DNA from: Flavobacterium plurextorum
GTDB lineage: Bacteria > Bacteroidota > Bacteroidia > Flavobacteriales > Flavobacteriaceae
Reading direction: 5' to 3'
Assembly: GCF_002217395.1 (NCBI RefSeq)
Contig: NZ_MUHD01000014.1
Coordinates: 153,906-217,905, forward strand
Length of the DNA stretch: 64,000 bases
The first letter of the stretch is position 1, and every line of letters begins with the position of its first letter. Below are positions 8,815 to 16,822 of this stretch, one piece after another. The translations under genes and the position numbers were made by a program. The notes under the pieces are model-generated. The model searched no databases and was not told where the DNA came from. It saw only the letters and a list, made by a program, of their open reading frames with translations.

Positions 8815-9637
8815 CTTTTTCCTTGTTTTTGTTTTCTAAATTAATAAGTTCTTCTCTGTCCTTACTTTTGATAATATAAACATGTCCTAGATTTGTCATA
8901 TCGTTAAATAGTTTAACGTTTATAACATAGTAACTTGTGTTCTTTTTGATGTAAATTTTATCTACAGTTCCAATGTTTATTCCTTCAGGGAAAATCACTG
9001 ATTGCCCGCCGGTAACAATGGTGTCGCCTTTTCTAATAGAAGCTAATCTTGGAACGTCTTCAAGTTGAACAAAACCAGTGCTTTTTCCGTCCCAAGTTAA
9101 AGAACCAAAGTGATTTGATTTTTTGATTTTAGCATTAATCTGAGATTTCATGTTCAAAATACTCACAACAGTCGAATATCTCGGCGATGTATTATCTACA
9201 ACTCCAATAATACCTAAACTGTTAATTACTCCCATATCTTGCTTAACTCCATCGTTTGCTCCAGAGTTTAAGGTGATATAGTTTTCATGAGTATTATAAG
9301 AGTTGTGAATTACTTTTGATACAATAATATCTGCAGGTTTTACTCCTTTTATACTATCGGCCAAAGGTATTTTGGTAGTATCCTCTTTGTTGAATAAAAG
9401 ACTTTTTAATCTTGCATTTTCAAGTACAAGTTCGTCATTTTCAGATCTTAAATTCAAATATTCGTTGATGTGATTGATTCTTTCGTAAACGCCTCCGCTT
9501 AAAAAATTTGCGGAACTGATTACTCTGCTTCTGTGATAGGAGTGTGACTGAATTGTGAGCGTCAACGAAATACCTAAAAGCAGCAAAAACAGCAATCGAT
9601 TACTGTTTCTTAAAATGAAATTAAAAATTTGCTGCAT
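8807..9637 (-). CDS. mreC: Rod shape-determining protein MreC
   Basis: Bitopic protein of 276 residues: a membrane anchor at about 12-30, a coiled-coil-prone stretch at about 55-85 (YLNLRSENDELVLENARLKS), and a periplasmic beta-rich MreC domain with VINSLGIIGVV, a Ser/Thr-rich turn and a KGDTIVTGGQSVIFPEGINIG segment typical of the family. The C-terminus is Lys/Glu-rich. It follows mreB by about 110 bp and overlaps mreD, matching the standard gene order. Confidence 0.95.
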   Translation of the reverse strand: MQQIFNFILRNSNRLLFLLLLGISLTLTIQSHSYHRSRVISSANFLSGGVYERINHINEYLNLRSENDELVLENARLKSLLFNKEDTTKIPLADSIKGVKPADIIVSKVIHNSYNTHENYITLNSGANDGVKQDMGVINSLGIIGVVDNTSPRYSTVVSILNMKSQINAKIKKSNHFGSLTWDGKSTGFVQLEDVPRLASIRKGDTIVTGGQSVIFPEGINIGTVDKIYIKKNTSYYVINVKLFNDMTNLGHVYIIKSKDREELINLENKNKEKDE

Positions 9638-9746
9638 TTCTTGTTTGGTTATTTTGTTTCAGGATATGCTTTTGGTTTCAAATTTTATTAGAGTCAAATA
9701 GTGAAATTTGACTCTAATAAAAGTAAATTGATTACTATTTTGAATC

Positions 9747-10775
9747 TTATTTGATTAAGATACTTTTAAATTTTGCAATGTTTTTAAGTGCCATTCCAGT
9801 TCCACGAACAACCGCTCTTAAAGGATCTTCTGCAATGTAAACAGGTAAATCTGTTTTTTGAGAAATACGCTTGTCAAGACCTCTTAACATAGATCCTCCA
9901 CCAGCTAAATAAATACCTGTATTGTAGATATCTGCAGCTAATTCAGGAGGTGTTTGAGATAATGTTTCCATTACAGCATCTTCAATTCGTTGAATCGATT
10001 TGTCTAATGCTTTTGCGATTTCGCGGTAAGAAACATCTACTTGTTTTGGCTTACCTGTAAGTAAGTCTCTACCTTGAACAGACATATCTTCTGGTGGGCC
10101 GTCTAAATCTTCGATAGCCGCTCCAATTTGAATTTTTATTTTTTCAGCAGTACTTTCTCCTACAAAAAGGTTGTGTTGTGTACGCATGTAATAAACGATA
10201 TCATTTGTGAATACGTCACCTGCAATTTTTACAGATTTATCGCAAACAATTCCGCCTAAAGCGATAACAGCAATTTCTGTTGTACCACCTCCAATATCGA
10301 CAATCATGTTTCCTTTTGGCTGCATAATGTCAATACCAATACCAATTGCGGCAGCCATAGGCTCATGAATTAAGTAAACTTCTTTTCCGTTTACTCTTTC
10401 ACAAGATTCTTTTACCGCTCTCATTTCAACCTCAGTAATACCAGAAGGAATACAAACCACCATACGTAAAGCTGGAGTAAACATTCTTTTTTTCAATGCA
10501 GGAATGCTTTTGATGAACATGTTGATCATTTTTTCCGAAGCATCAAAATCAGCAATTACACCATCTTTTAAAGGCCTTATGGTCTTGATGTTTTCATGCG
10601 TTTTACCTTGCATCATATTGGCTTCTTTACCAACAGCAATGATTTTGCCTGATATTCTATCACGTGCAACGATCGACGGACTATCAATAACAACTTTATC
10701 ATTATGTATGATTAAAGTGTTTGCGGTACCAAGGTCTATCGCAATATCCTCGGTCATGAAATCAAAAAATCCCAT
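9747..10775 (-). CDS. mreB: Actin-like cell-shape protein MreB
   Basis: Bacterial actin homologue of 342 residues that forms membrane-associated filaments and organises lateral wall synthesis. Nucleotide-binding signatures are visible: DLGTANTLI near the N-terminus (phosphate 1), VDIGGGTTEIAVI (phosphate 2) and LAGGGSMLRGLD (adenosine motif). Length and spacing are those of canonical MreB. It is preceded by its own -7 element in the gap after purH, so it may be transcribed both from that site and by read-through. Confidence 0.97.
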   Translation of the reverse strand: MGFFDFMTEDIAIDLGTANTLIIHNDKVVIDSPSIVARDRISGKIIAVGKEANMMQGKTHENIKTIRPLKDGVIADFDASEKMINMFIKSIPALKKRMFTPALRMVVCIPSGITEVEMRAVKESCERVNGKEVYLIHEPMAAAIGIGIDIMQPKGNMIVDIGGGTTEIAVIALGGIVCDKSVKIAGDVFTNDIVYYMRTQHNLFVGESTAEKIKIQIGAAIEDLDGPPEDMSVQGRDLLTGKPKQVDVSYREIAKALDKSIQRIEDAVMETLSQTPPELAADIYNTGIYLAGGGSMLRGLDKRISQKTDLPVYIAEDPLRAVVRGTGMALKNIAKFKSILIK

Positions 10776-10817
10776 AAGTTTTTTAGGGGTTTAAAATGTT
10801 ATAAATTATTTATCGAA

Positions 10818-10825
10818 CAAAGTTA
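10818..10825 (-). promoter_or_regulatory. -7 promoter element (TAACTTTG) before mreB
   Basis: On the minus strand this reads TAACTTTG, an exact TAnnTTTG match 43 bases before the mreB start and just beyond the purH stop. No clear -33 element was seen because that position falls within purH. Confidence 0.4.
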
Positions 10826-10831
10826 AACAAA

Positions 10832-12358
10832 TTAATGTTTAAAATGACGAGTTCCTGTAAATACCATTGCAACATTATTTTCATTGCAATAATTTATACT
10901 TAATTCGTCTTTTATTGAGCCTCCTGGCTGAATTACAGCAGTTATTCCTGCTTTTTTGGCTAATTCTACACAATCCGGAAATGGAAAAAATGCGTCGCTT
11001 GCCATAGAAGCGCCAGTTAAATCAAATCCAAAAGCTTTTGCTTTGTCAACTGCTTGAACTAAAGCATCAACTCTCGACGTTTGACCTGTACCAGATGAAA
11101 TTAAAGTTCCGTTTTTTGCAAAGACAATAGTATTTGATTTTGTGTTCTTGCAAATTTTTGATGCAAAAATCAAATCCTCTATCTCTTGAGCAGTAGGTTC
11201 TGTAATTGTAACGGTTTTTAAATGCTCTTTATTATCTGTAATATTATTTCTGTCCTGAATTAACAAACCATTAAGACATGTTCTAACTTGTCTTGAAGGT
11301 AATTCAACTTCATTTTGGACTAAAATAATTCTGTTTTTCTTTTCTTGTAAAACTGTAATTGCTTCATCGTCATAGGCTGGAGCAATAACTACTTCGCAGA
11401 ATAATTTGTTGATTTCTTGTGCAGTTTCCAAATCAATCTTAGTGTTTGAAATCAAAACTCCTCCAAATGCAGAAGTTGGGTCACAAGCTAAAGCAGCTAA
11501 ATAAGCCTCGCTGATTGTTTTTCTTGACGCTAAACCACAAGCATTATTGTGTTTAAGAATTGCAAATGTTGGTCCGTCAGTTTTGAATTCAGCAATTAAA
11601 TTTACTGCAGCATCAACATCAAGTAAGTTATTGTATGATAACTCTTTTCCGTGAACTTTATTGAACATTGCGTCAAAATCGCCAAAGAAAAAGCCTTTTT
11701 GATGTGGATTTTCTCCATATCTTAAAACCTGACCATTGTCAATACTTTCTTTGTAGATAGTTTCGTCTGTATTGAAATAATTAAAAATAGCTCCATCATA
11801 ATGAGAAGATACGTGGAAAGCTTTTGTAGCTAACAATCTTCTGTTTTCAAGAGTTGTAGAACCATTTTGTTCTGTAATCATATCTAAAAGCAAACTGTAT
11901 TCATTAACAGAAGCAACGATCACAGTATCTTTGAAGTTTTTTGCTCCAGCGCGAATCAATGAAATTCCGCCAATGTCAATTTTCTCGATAATATCTTGCT
12001 CGCTTGCACCAGAAGCAACTGTTTTTTCAAAAGGATACAAATCAACAATTACTAAATCAATCTGCGGAATATCAAATTCCTTCATTTGTTGGACATCACT
12101 TTCATTATCTTGACGATTCAAGATCCCTCCAAAAATTTTTGGGTGTAAAGTTTTTACTCGTCCTCCAAGAATTTCAGGGAAAGAAGTAATGTCTTCAACA
12201 GGAACTACAGGAATACCAAGGTTTTTAATGAAATCTTCAGTTCCTCCAGTAGAGTAAAGTGTAACATTTTGTTCGTGTAATTTTCTAACGATTGGTTCTA
12301 ATCCATCTTTAGAAAAAACAGAAATTAATGCCGATTGTATTTTTTTAGTTGTGCTCAT
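10832..12358 (-). CDS. purH: Bifunctional AICAR transformylase / IMP cyclohydrolase
   Basis: Catalyses the last two steps of IMP synthesis: formylation of AICAR by 10-formyl-THF, then ring closure. It has 508 residues, normal for the family. The N-terminal methylglyoxal-synthase-like cyclohydrolase domain (about 1-195) holds STGGTEDFIKN and GGRVKTLHPKIFGGIL. The C-terminal transformylase domain holds RYGENPHQKG, the catalytic LKHNNACGLA and the terminal SDAFFPFPDCVELAKKAGITA segment. It heads the cluster upstream of mreB; purine and cell-shape genes are adjacent in many Bacteroidota. Confidence 0.97.
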   Translation of the reverse strand: MSTTKKIQSALISVFSKDGLEPIVRKLHEQNVTLYSTGGTEDFIKNLGIPVVPVEDITSFPEILGGRVKTLHPKIFGGILNRQDNESDVQQMKEFDIPQIDLVIVDLYPFEKTVASGASEQDIIEKIDIGGISLIRAGAKNFKDTVIVASVNEYSLLLDMITEQNGSTTLENRRLLATKAFHVSSHYDGAIFNYFNTDETIYKESIDNGQVLRYGENPHQKGFFFGDFDAMFNKVHGKELSYNNLLDVDAAVNLIAEFKTDGPTFAILKHNNACGLASRKTISEAYLAALACDPTSAFGGVLISNTKIDLETAQEINKLFCEVVIAPAYDDEAITVLQEKKNRIILVQNEVELPSRQVRTCLNGLLIQDRNNITDNKEHLKTVTITEPTAQEIEDLIFASKICKNTKSNTIVFAKNGTLISSGTGQTSRVDALVQAVDKAKAFGFDLTGASMASDAFFPFPDCVELAKKAGITAVIQPGGSIKDELSINYCNENNVAMVFTGTRHFKH

Positions 12359-12383
12359 TGTGTAGTTATGATTTTTGAGACTG

Positions 12384-12391
12384 CAAAAGTA
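12384..12391 (-). promoter_or_regulatory. -7 promoter element (TACTTTTG) before purH
   Basis: On the minus strand this is TACTTTTG, an exact -7 consensus match 26 bases before the purH start. The -33 position is A/T-rich without a clear TTG. Confidence 0.45.
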
Positions 12392-12524
12392 GTTTTTTTA
12401 TATATTATTTTAAAGAAAATTAATGTAACATTATGCTAAAAAAAACTACTGATGAGTAAGTTAACTTTTATTAGGTTTTTGTTTTTAAATTATTGAATTT
12501 TACTTTGTTGAAAAATACTACTAT

Positions 12525-13772
12525 ATGCTTCTTTATCTAAGATTATTAAAAGAAAGTTTAAGCTTTGCTATAAGCGCTCTGCGAAATAATAAACTACGAA
12601 CTTTATTGTCGCTTTTAGGTGTTACTATTGGTATTTTTTCAATTATCGCTGTTTTAGCTGCTGTTGATTCTTTGGATAGAAAAATTTCAAAAGATTTGAG
12701 CAGTTTAGATAAAAATACGATTTATTTAATGAAATACTGTTTTGGACCTTCCGAAATTCCACAATGGAAGAGAGAGCAGTTTCCAAATGTGAAATATGAT
12801 GAATATATCGCTTTAAAAAATTCGCTTAATAATACAGATCAGGTTGCTTACCAGCTTTTTGTAAATCATGAAAGTTTAAAATACGATTCAAAAACTGTCA
12901 GTGATGTGAATATTGTGCCGTCGTCAAGTGAAATGGTCGATATTGATGGATTGAGTTTTGATAAAGGAAGATTTTATAATGAATCTGAATCGAATTCAGG
13001 AACAGCTGTAATTGTTTTAGGATATGATATTGCCGAAGGACTTTTTGGAAGCAGTGATCCTATTGGTAAAAACATACGGCTTTATGGTCAGCGTTTTACT
13101 GTAATAGGTGTAATTGAAAAACAAGGTGCAGGTTTTTTTGGAGATAGTAATGATACTTCAGTTTATCTGCCTGCTAATTTTTTGCGTAAAATGTATGGCG
13201 ACAGCGATGCAATGACTCCGGTAATTGTTTTGAAACCAGAGAAAGGCATTGATGTGGAAGCTTATAAAGCTGAAGTTGCGCAAAAACTTCGAGCAACTAG
13301 AGGAATGAAAGCAGGAGAGATGGATAATTTCTTTGTAAATGTTCTTTCTGGTTTTACTGATTTTATCGACGGAATTCTGGGACAGATGAATGTTGTAGGC
13401 TGGATTATCAGCGGATTTTCTCTTTTAGTCGGCGGTTTCGGAATTGCGAATATTATGTTTGTTTCAGTGAAAGAAAGAACGAATTTAATTGGGATTCAAA
13501 AATCATTGGGAGCAAAAAACAGATTCATATTATTTCAGTTTTTATTTGAAGCTATAATTCTTTCAGTAATTGGCGGGATTATTGGTTTATTGATGGTTTG
13601 GGGAATTGCTCTTATTTTGACAAAAGCACTCGATTTTGAATTTGTCTTGAGTTTTGGAAATATTGTATTAGGAACAACTTTAGCGGCACTTATTGGATTA
13701 ATTTCAGGAATTTTACCTGCAATTTCAGCTGCAAATTTAGATCCTGTTGAAGCAATTAGAACAGGAATGTAG
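12525..13772 (+). CDS. ABC transporter permease, MacB/FtsX type
   Basis: Inner-membrane permease of 415 residues with the MacB architecture: a first membrane segment at about 22-45 (LRTLLSLLGVTIGIFSIIAVLA), a large periplasmic domain (about 50-280), and three C-terminal membrane segments containing the FtsX signature VGGFGIANIMFVSVKERTN followed by IGIQKSLGAK and ISGILPAISAANLDPVEAIR. Such permeases usually drive lipoprotein or efflux transport with a separate ATPase and a periplasmic adaptor. Neither partner gene is adjacent here, so the substrate is open. Confidence 0.9.
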   Translation: MLLYLRLLKESLSFAISALRNNKLRTLLSLLGVTIGIFSIIAVLAAVDSLDRKISKDLSSLDKNTIYLMKYCFGPSEIPQWKREQFPNVKYDEYIALKNSLNNTDQVAYQLFVNHESLKYDSKTVSDVNIVPSSSEMVDIDGLSFDKGRFYNESESNSGTAVIVLGYDIAEGLFGSSDPIGKNIRLYGQRFTVIGVIEKQGAGFFGDSNDTSVYLPANFLRKMYGDSDAMTPVIVLKPEKGIDVEAYKAEVAQKLRATRGMKAGEMDNFFVNVLSGFTDFIDGILGQMNVVGWIISGFSLLVGGFGIANIMFVSVKERTNLIGIQKSLGAKNRFILFQFLFEAIILSVIGGIIGLLMVWGIALILTKALDFEFVLSFGNIVLGTTLAALIGLISGILPAISAANLDPVEAIRTGM

Positions 13773-13891
13773 GTCTTTTTTAAGGTTCAAAGGTTCAGAG
13801 AGAAAAAAGAGGCAAAGGTTTTTTGGGTTCTGAGATTTTAAGAAGTTCAGATCTTATTTTTTAAAATTCCTTAATCATATATTTTGCAGTA

Positions 13892-13940
13892 TGATATAAA
13901 AAAATTCCCAAGAAGTAATTCTTGGGAATTTTTTATATCA
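13892..13940. terminator. Long bidirectional hairpin between the ABC permease and the XRE gene
   Basis: Extended inverted repeat with core arms AAAATTCCCAAGAA / TTCTTGGGAATTTT and a GTAA loop, extended outward by TGATATA / TATATCA. A and T runs on both sides suit termination of both converging genes. Its core closely resembles the accD terminator at 14680. Confidence 0.8.
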
Positions 13941-13956
13941 CAACGGATTGAAAATC

Positions 13957-14358
13957 CTATTTTTCTTTTAATAATTTCTCCAAATATTCAACTTTTTCTT
14001 TTTCTGATTGAAGCATACGCTCATAAAGTTCAATAACTTTATCTAATGGGTTGAATGTACAATGCGTTGGGTTGAAAATTCCATTTATTCCAGTGCTGGT
14101 GCTGTTGTCATAAAAACTATTAAAATAATTAATCATATTTTCTTCGGTAAAGTTTTTAATGGCTTCAGCACTTACTCCAAGTGCTTTTGCTACTTCTTCA
14201 AGTTTTGCATCATCTATGGTTTCGCTATTTTCTATTGCAGATACAGTTTGTTGAGACGTTCCTAAAGCTTGAGCGAGAGCTTCCTGCTTCATATCTTTAA
14301 GTTCGCGAATACGGCTTATTTTTCGTCCTATATGGTTTTGTTTTGTTGCTGTGCTCAT
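13957..14358 (-). CDS. XRE-family helix-turn-helix transcriptional regulator
   Basis: Predicted DNA-binding protein of 133 residues. An HTH_3 domain covers about residues 10-68: IGRKISRIRELKDMKQEALA, LGTSQQTVSAIENSE, then LEEVAKALGVS. It is followed by a short linker and a C-terminal coiled-coil-prone helix (about 105-133, EKEKVEYLEKLLKEK) that could mediate dimerisation. No toxin partner or obvious target gene is adjacent; it lies alone between two hairpin terminators. The regulon cannot be inferred. Confidence 0.88.
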   Translation of the reverse strand: MSTATKQNHIGRKISRIRELKDMKQEALAQALGTSQQTVSAIENSETIDDAKLEEVAKALGVSAEAIKNFTEENMINYFNSFYDNSTSTGINGIFNPTHCTFNPLDKVIELYERMLQSEKEKVEYLEKLLKEK

Positions 14359-14534
14359 AATTCAAAGATATTTATAATGCTTTAATAAAAAGTGGGTTAG
14401 GTAAAAAACAAGTCCGTTTCTGTAAGATACATTTTTTAATAGTTCGTTTGGGATAAAACTATTATTGGAAAACAAAAATACAATTTTTCAGACAAGTATT
14501 GTTGAATTATAGAAACAAACAATTTATTTACTTT

Positions 14535-14636
14535 CCTGCAAGGTTTTCAAAACCTTGTAGGTGTTTCAATGGCTTTAATGGATTAATGATCATAGTGTTA
14601 AAATTGAAATCTACAAGGTTTTGAAAAACTTGCAGG
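14535..14636. repeat. Paired REP-like palindromic elements
   Basis: Two 28-base units, each itself an imperfect palindrome of the form CCTGCAAGGTTTT ... AAAACCTTGTAGG, lie at 14535-14562 and 14609-14636 in inverted orientation, so the whole block can fold as one long hairpin or two short ones. The pattern resembles dispersed bacterial REP/BIME elements. Copy number cannot be judged from this window. Confidence 0.7.
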
Positions 14637-14679
14637 ATGATTAAAATGTATTTATAAGACTTAAATGGTTTAAAATAAA

Positions 14680-14709
14680 AAAATCCCAAGAAGCAATTCT
14701 TGGGATTTT
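14680..14709 (-). terminator. Terminator of accD
   Basis: A 13-bp perfect stem (AAAATCCCAAGAA and complement) with a GCAA loop, 22 bases beyond the accD stop on the minus strand. Confidence 0.75.
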
Positions 14710-14731
14710 GTGCTTTTAGAAAGTCCGAAAA

Positions 14732-15586
14732 CTATCTAATATCATTATTCTGAATCAAATCGATGTATAAGTTGATCTTATCTTTCAATTCTTTTCTAGG
14801 CGTGATAAAGTCTAAGAAACCGTGCTCTAATAAGAACTCAGCCGTTTGAAAACCTTCTGGTAAATCTTTTCCTGTAGTGTCACGAACAACACGCGGTCCA
14901 GCAAAACCAATCAAAGCGCCTGGCTCAGAGATGTTGATGTCTCCTAACATTGCGTAAGATGCAGTTGTTCCACCCGTTGTTGGGTCTGTACAAAGTGAGA
15001 TATAAGGTAATTTTGCTTCAGCTAATTGAGCTAGTTTTACAGAAGTTTTTGCTAATTGCATTAAAGAATAAGCAGCTTCCATCATACGAGCTCCACCAGA
15101 TTTAGAAATCATTACAAAAGGCAGTTTGTTTTTGATTGCGTGATTAATACCTCTTGCGATTTTTTCACCTACAACAGCTCCCATAGATCCACCAATAAAA
15201 GCAAAATCCATACAGCAAATTACAAGTTCTTTTCCTTTAGATTTTCCTACTCCCGTACGTACAGCGTCTTTAAGATGAGTTTTTTCCATTACATCTTTCA
15301 ATCTTTCTGCATATTTTTTTGTATCAACAAAATGCAAAGGATCTTTTGATGTCATGTTTTTGTCTAACTCAACAAATTCGTTGTTGTCGAATAAAATTTC
15401 AAAATAGATTGCGCTTCCAATTCGAACATGAAAATCATCTTCAGGGCTTACGAATAAGTTTCTTGCTAATTCGTCAGCATCAATAATTTTTCCAGTAGGA
15501 GATTTGTACCACAATCCTTTCGGAACGTCCATTTTATCTTCTGTCGCGGTCGTAATTCCTTTTTCTTGTCTTTTAAACCAAGCCAT
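14732..15586 (-). CDS. accD: Acetyl-CoA carboxylase carboxyltransferase subunit beta, lacking the zinc-ribbon cysteines
   Basis: Beta half of the carboxyltransferase that moves CO2 from carboxybiotin to acetyl-CoA, the committed step of fatty acid synthesis. It has 284 residues. The crotonase-like core is intact: [52 protein letters not shown] and [12 protein letters not shown]. The N-terminal domain aligns with the zinc ribbon of other AccD proteins ([13 protein letters not shown] and [11 protein letters not shown] replace the CxxC pairs), but all four ligand cysteines are absent. The gene is downstream of fbaA on the same strand, separated by about 108 bp of repetitive sequence. Confidence 0.94.
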   Translation of the reverse strand: MAWFKRQEKGITTATEDKMDVPKGLWYKSPTGKIIDADELARNLFVSPEDDFHVRIGSAIYFEILFDNNEFVELDKNMTSKDPLHFVDTKKYAERLKDVMEKTHLKDAVRTGVGKSKGKELVICCMDFAFIGGSMGAVVGEKIARGINHAIKNKLPFVMISKSGGARMMEAAYSLMQLAKTSVKLAQLAEAKLPYISLCTDPTTGGTTASYAMLGDINISEPGALIGFAGPRVVRDTTGKDLPEGFQTAEFLLEHGFLDFITPRKELKDKINLYIDLIQNNDIR

Positions 15587-15639
15587 TTGTTCTAGTATTC
15601 AGTGTTCAGTAATCAGTTTCAGTGTTCAGTTTTTATAAT

Positions 15640-15680
15640 CAGTTTTAAGTATTCAATTATGAACTAAATACTTAAAACTG
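15640..15680. repeat. Inverted repeat within a CAGT-rich spacer (accD-fbaA)
   Basis: Arms CAGTTTTAAGTATT and its exact complement, 14 bp, separated by 13 bases. The surrounding 15595-15640 contains several degenerate copies of TTCAGT/ATCAGT. It lacks a T run, so a terminator is less likely than a repeat element. Confidence 0.55.
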
Positions 15681-15694
15681 TTACTGATCACTTT

Positions 15695-16762
15695 TTAAAG
15701 CGTATTTACGTTATTCAAGTCAGCAAAAGCTTGTTCAAGTCTTGCATTGAATGTTACTTCGCTCTCACGAACCCATTTTCTTGGGTCATAATATTTTTTG
15801 TTAGGAACATCAGCTCCTTCTGGGTTACCAATTTGAGTTCTTAAATACTCAATATTGTTTACCATATAATCACGGATTCCTTCAGTATAAGCAAACTGTA
15901 AATCAGTATCGATATTCATTTTGATAACTCCGTATCCAATAGCTTCTCTAATTTCTTCAAGTGTAGAACCTGAACCTCCGTGGAAAACGAAATCTACTGG
16001 ATTGTGACCAGTTTTGAACTTGTCTTGAACGAAATCTTGAGAGTTTTTTAAGATTTTTGGAGTTAATTTTACGTTTCCTGGTTTGTAAACACCGTGAACG
16101 TTTCCAAAAGCAGCAGCAATTGTAAATTTAGGGCTTACTTTAGATAATTCTTCGTAAGCGTAAGCTACCTCTTCTGGTTGAGTATATAATTTTGAGCTGT
16201 CTACGTCTGAGTTGTCAACGCCATCTTCTTCACCACCTGTAATACCAAGTTCGATTTCTAATGTCATTCCCATTTTGCTCATTCTAGCTAAATATTCTTT
16301 GCAGATTTCGATGTTCTCTTCGATTGGCTCCTCAGACAAATCGATCATGTGAGAACTAAATAATGGTTTTCCTGTTTCTGCAAAATGTTTTTCAGAAGCA
16401 TCTAATAAACCATCGATCCATGGCAATAATTTTTTTGCGCAGTGGTCAGTATGCAAAATTACAGTTGCACCGTAAGCCTCAGCTAAAGTGTGAATGTGTT
16501 TTGCTCCAGCGATTCCACCAGCGATTGCTGCTTTTTCGCCTGCGTTAGATAAACCTTTTCCAGCGTTAAATTGTGCTCCTCCGTTAGAAAATTGAATGAT
16601 AACCGGTGCGTTTAATTTTGCTGCAGTTTCTAATACTCCATTAATTGTACTAGATCCTGTAACGTTTACAGCAGGTAAAGCAAATCCTTTTTCTTTCGCA
16701 TAATTAAAAATCTCCTGTACTTGATCTCCTGTAGCTACTCCGGGTTTAATATTGTGTGCCAT
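15695..16762 (-). CDS. fbaA: Class II fructose-bisphosphate aldolase
   Basis: Zinc-dependent aldolase of glycolysis and gluconeogenesis, 355 residues, the length of the class IIA (E. coli FbaA) subgroup. Visible signatures include PVIIQFSNGGAQFNAGKG, the zinc-ligand region ILHTDHCAKK, the SSHMIDLSEEPIEENIEICKEYL segment, FAAAFGNVHGVYKPGNVKL (read as TIAAAFGNVHGVY) and FVFHGGSGST, followed by VIKMNIDTDLQFAYTEG. A -7 promoter element lies upstream at 16801. It probably has its own promoter, with accD downstream. Confidence 0.97.
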   Translation of the reverse strand: MAHNIKPGVATGDQVQEIFNYAKEKGFALPAVNVTGSSTINGVLETAAKLNAPVIIQFSNGGAQFNAGKGLSNAGEKAAIAGGIAGAKHIHTLAEAYGATVILHTDHCAKKLLPWIDGLLDASEKHFAETGKPLFSSHMIDLSEEPIEENIEICKEYLARMSKMGMTLEIELGITGGEEDGVDNSDVDSSKLYTQPEEVAYAYEELSKVSPKFTIAAAFGNVHGVYKPGNVKLTPKILKNSQDFVQDKFKTGHNPVDFVFHGGSGSTLEEIREAIGYGVIKMNIDTDLQFAYTEGIRDYMVNNIEYLRTQIGNPEGADVPNKKYYDPRKWVRESEVTFNARLEQAFADLNNVNTL

Positions 16763-16800
16763 TGTAATTTTTTTTATAGTTGTTTTTAGTTTTTAGGTTG

Positions 16801-16808
16801 CAAAAATA
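16801..16808 (-). promoter_or_regulatory. -7 promoter element (TATTTTTG) before fbaA
   Basis: Exact TAnnTTTG match on the minus strand, 39 bases before the fbaA start. The -33 site is not clear. Confidence 0.45.
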
Positions 16809-16822
16809 AGAATTAATTAGCA

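Larger units (their letters stand above)
14359..14731. other. Intergenic region with nested palindromes
   Basis: No coding frame was seen. It contains a paired palindromic repeat at 14535-14636 and the accD terminator at 14680-14709; the remainder is A/T-rich sequence without recognisable features. Confidence 0.6.

Noticed and set aside
10504..10794. A 96-codon plus-strand open frame over the mreB 5' end
   Set aside because: Antisense to conserved MreB sequence; no independent support.
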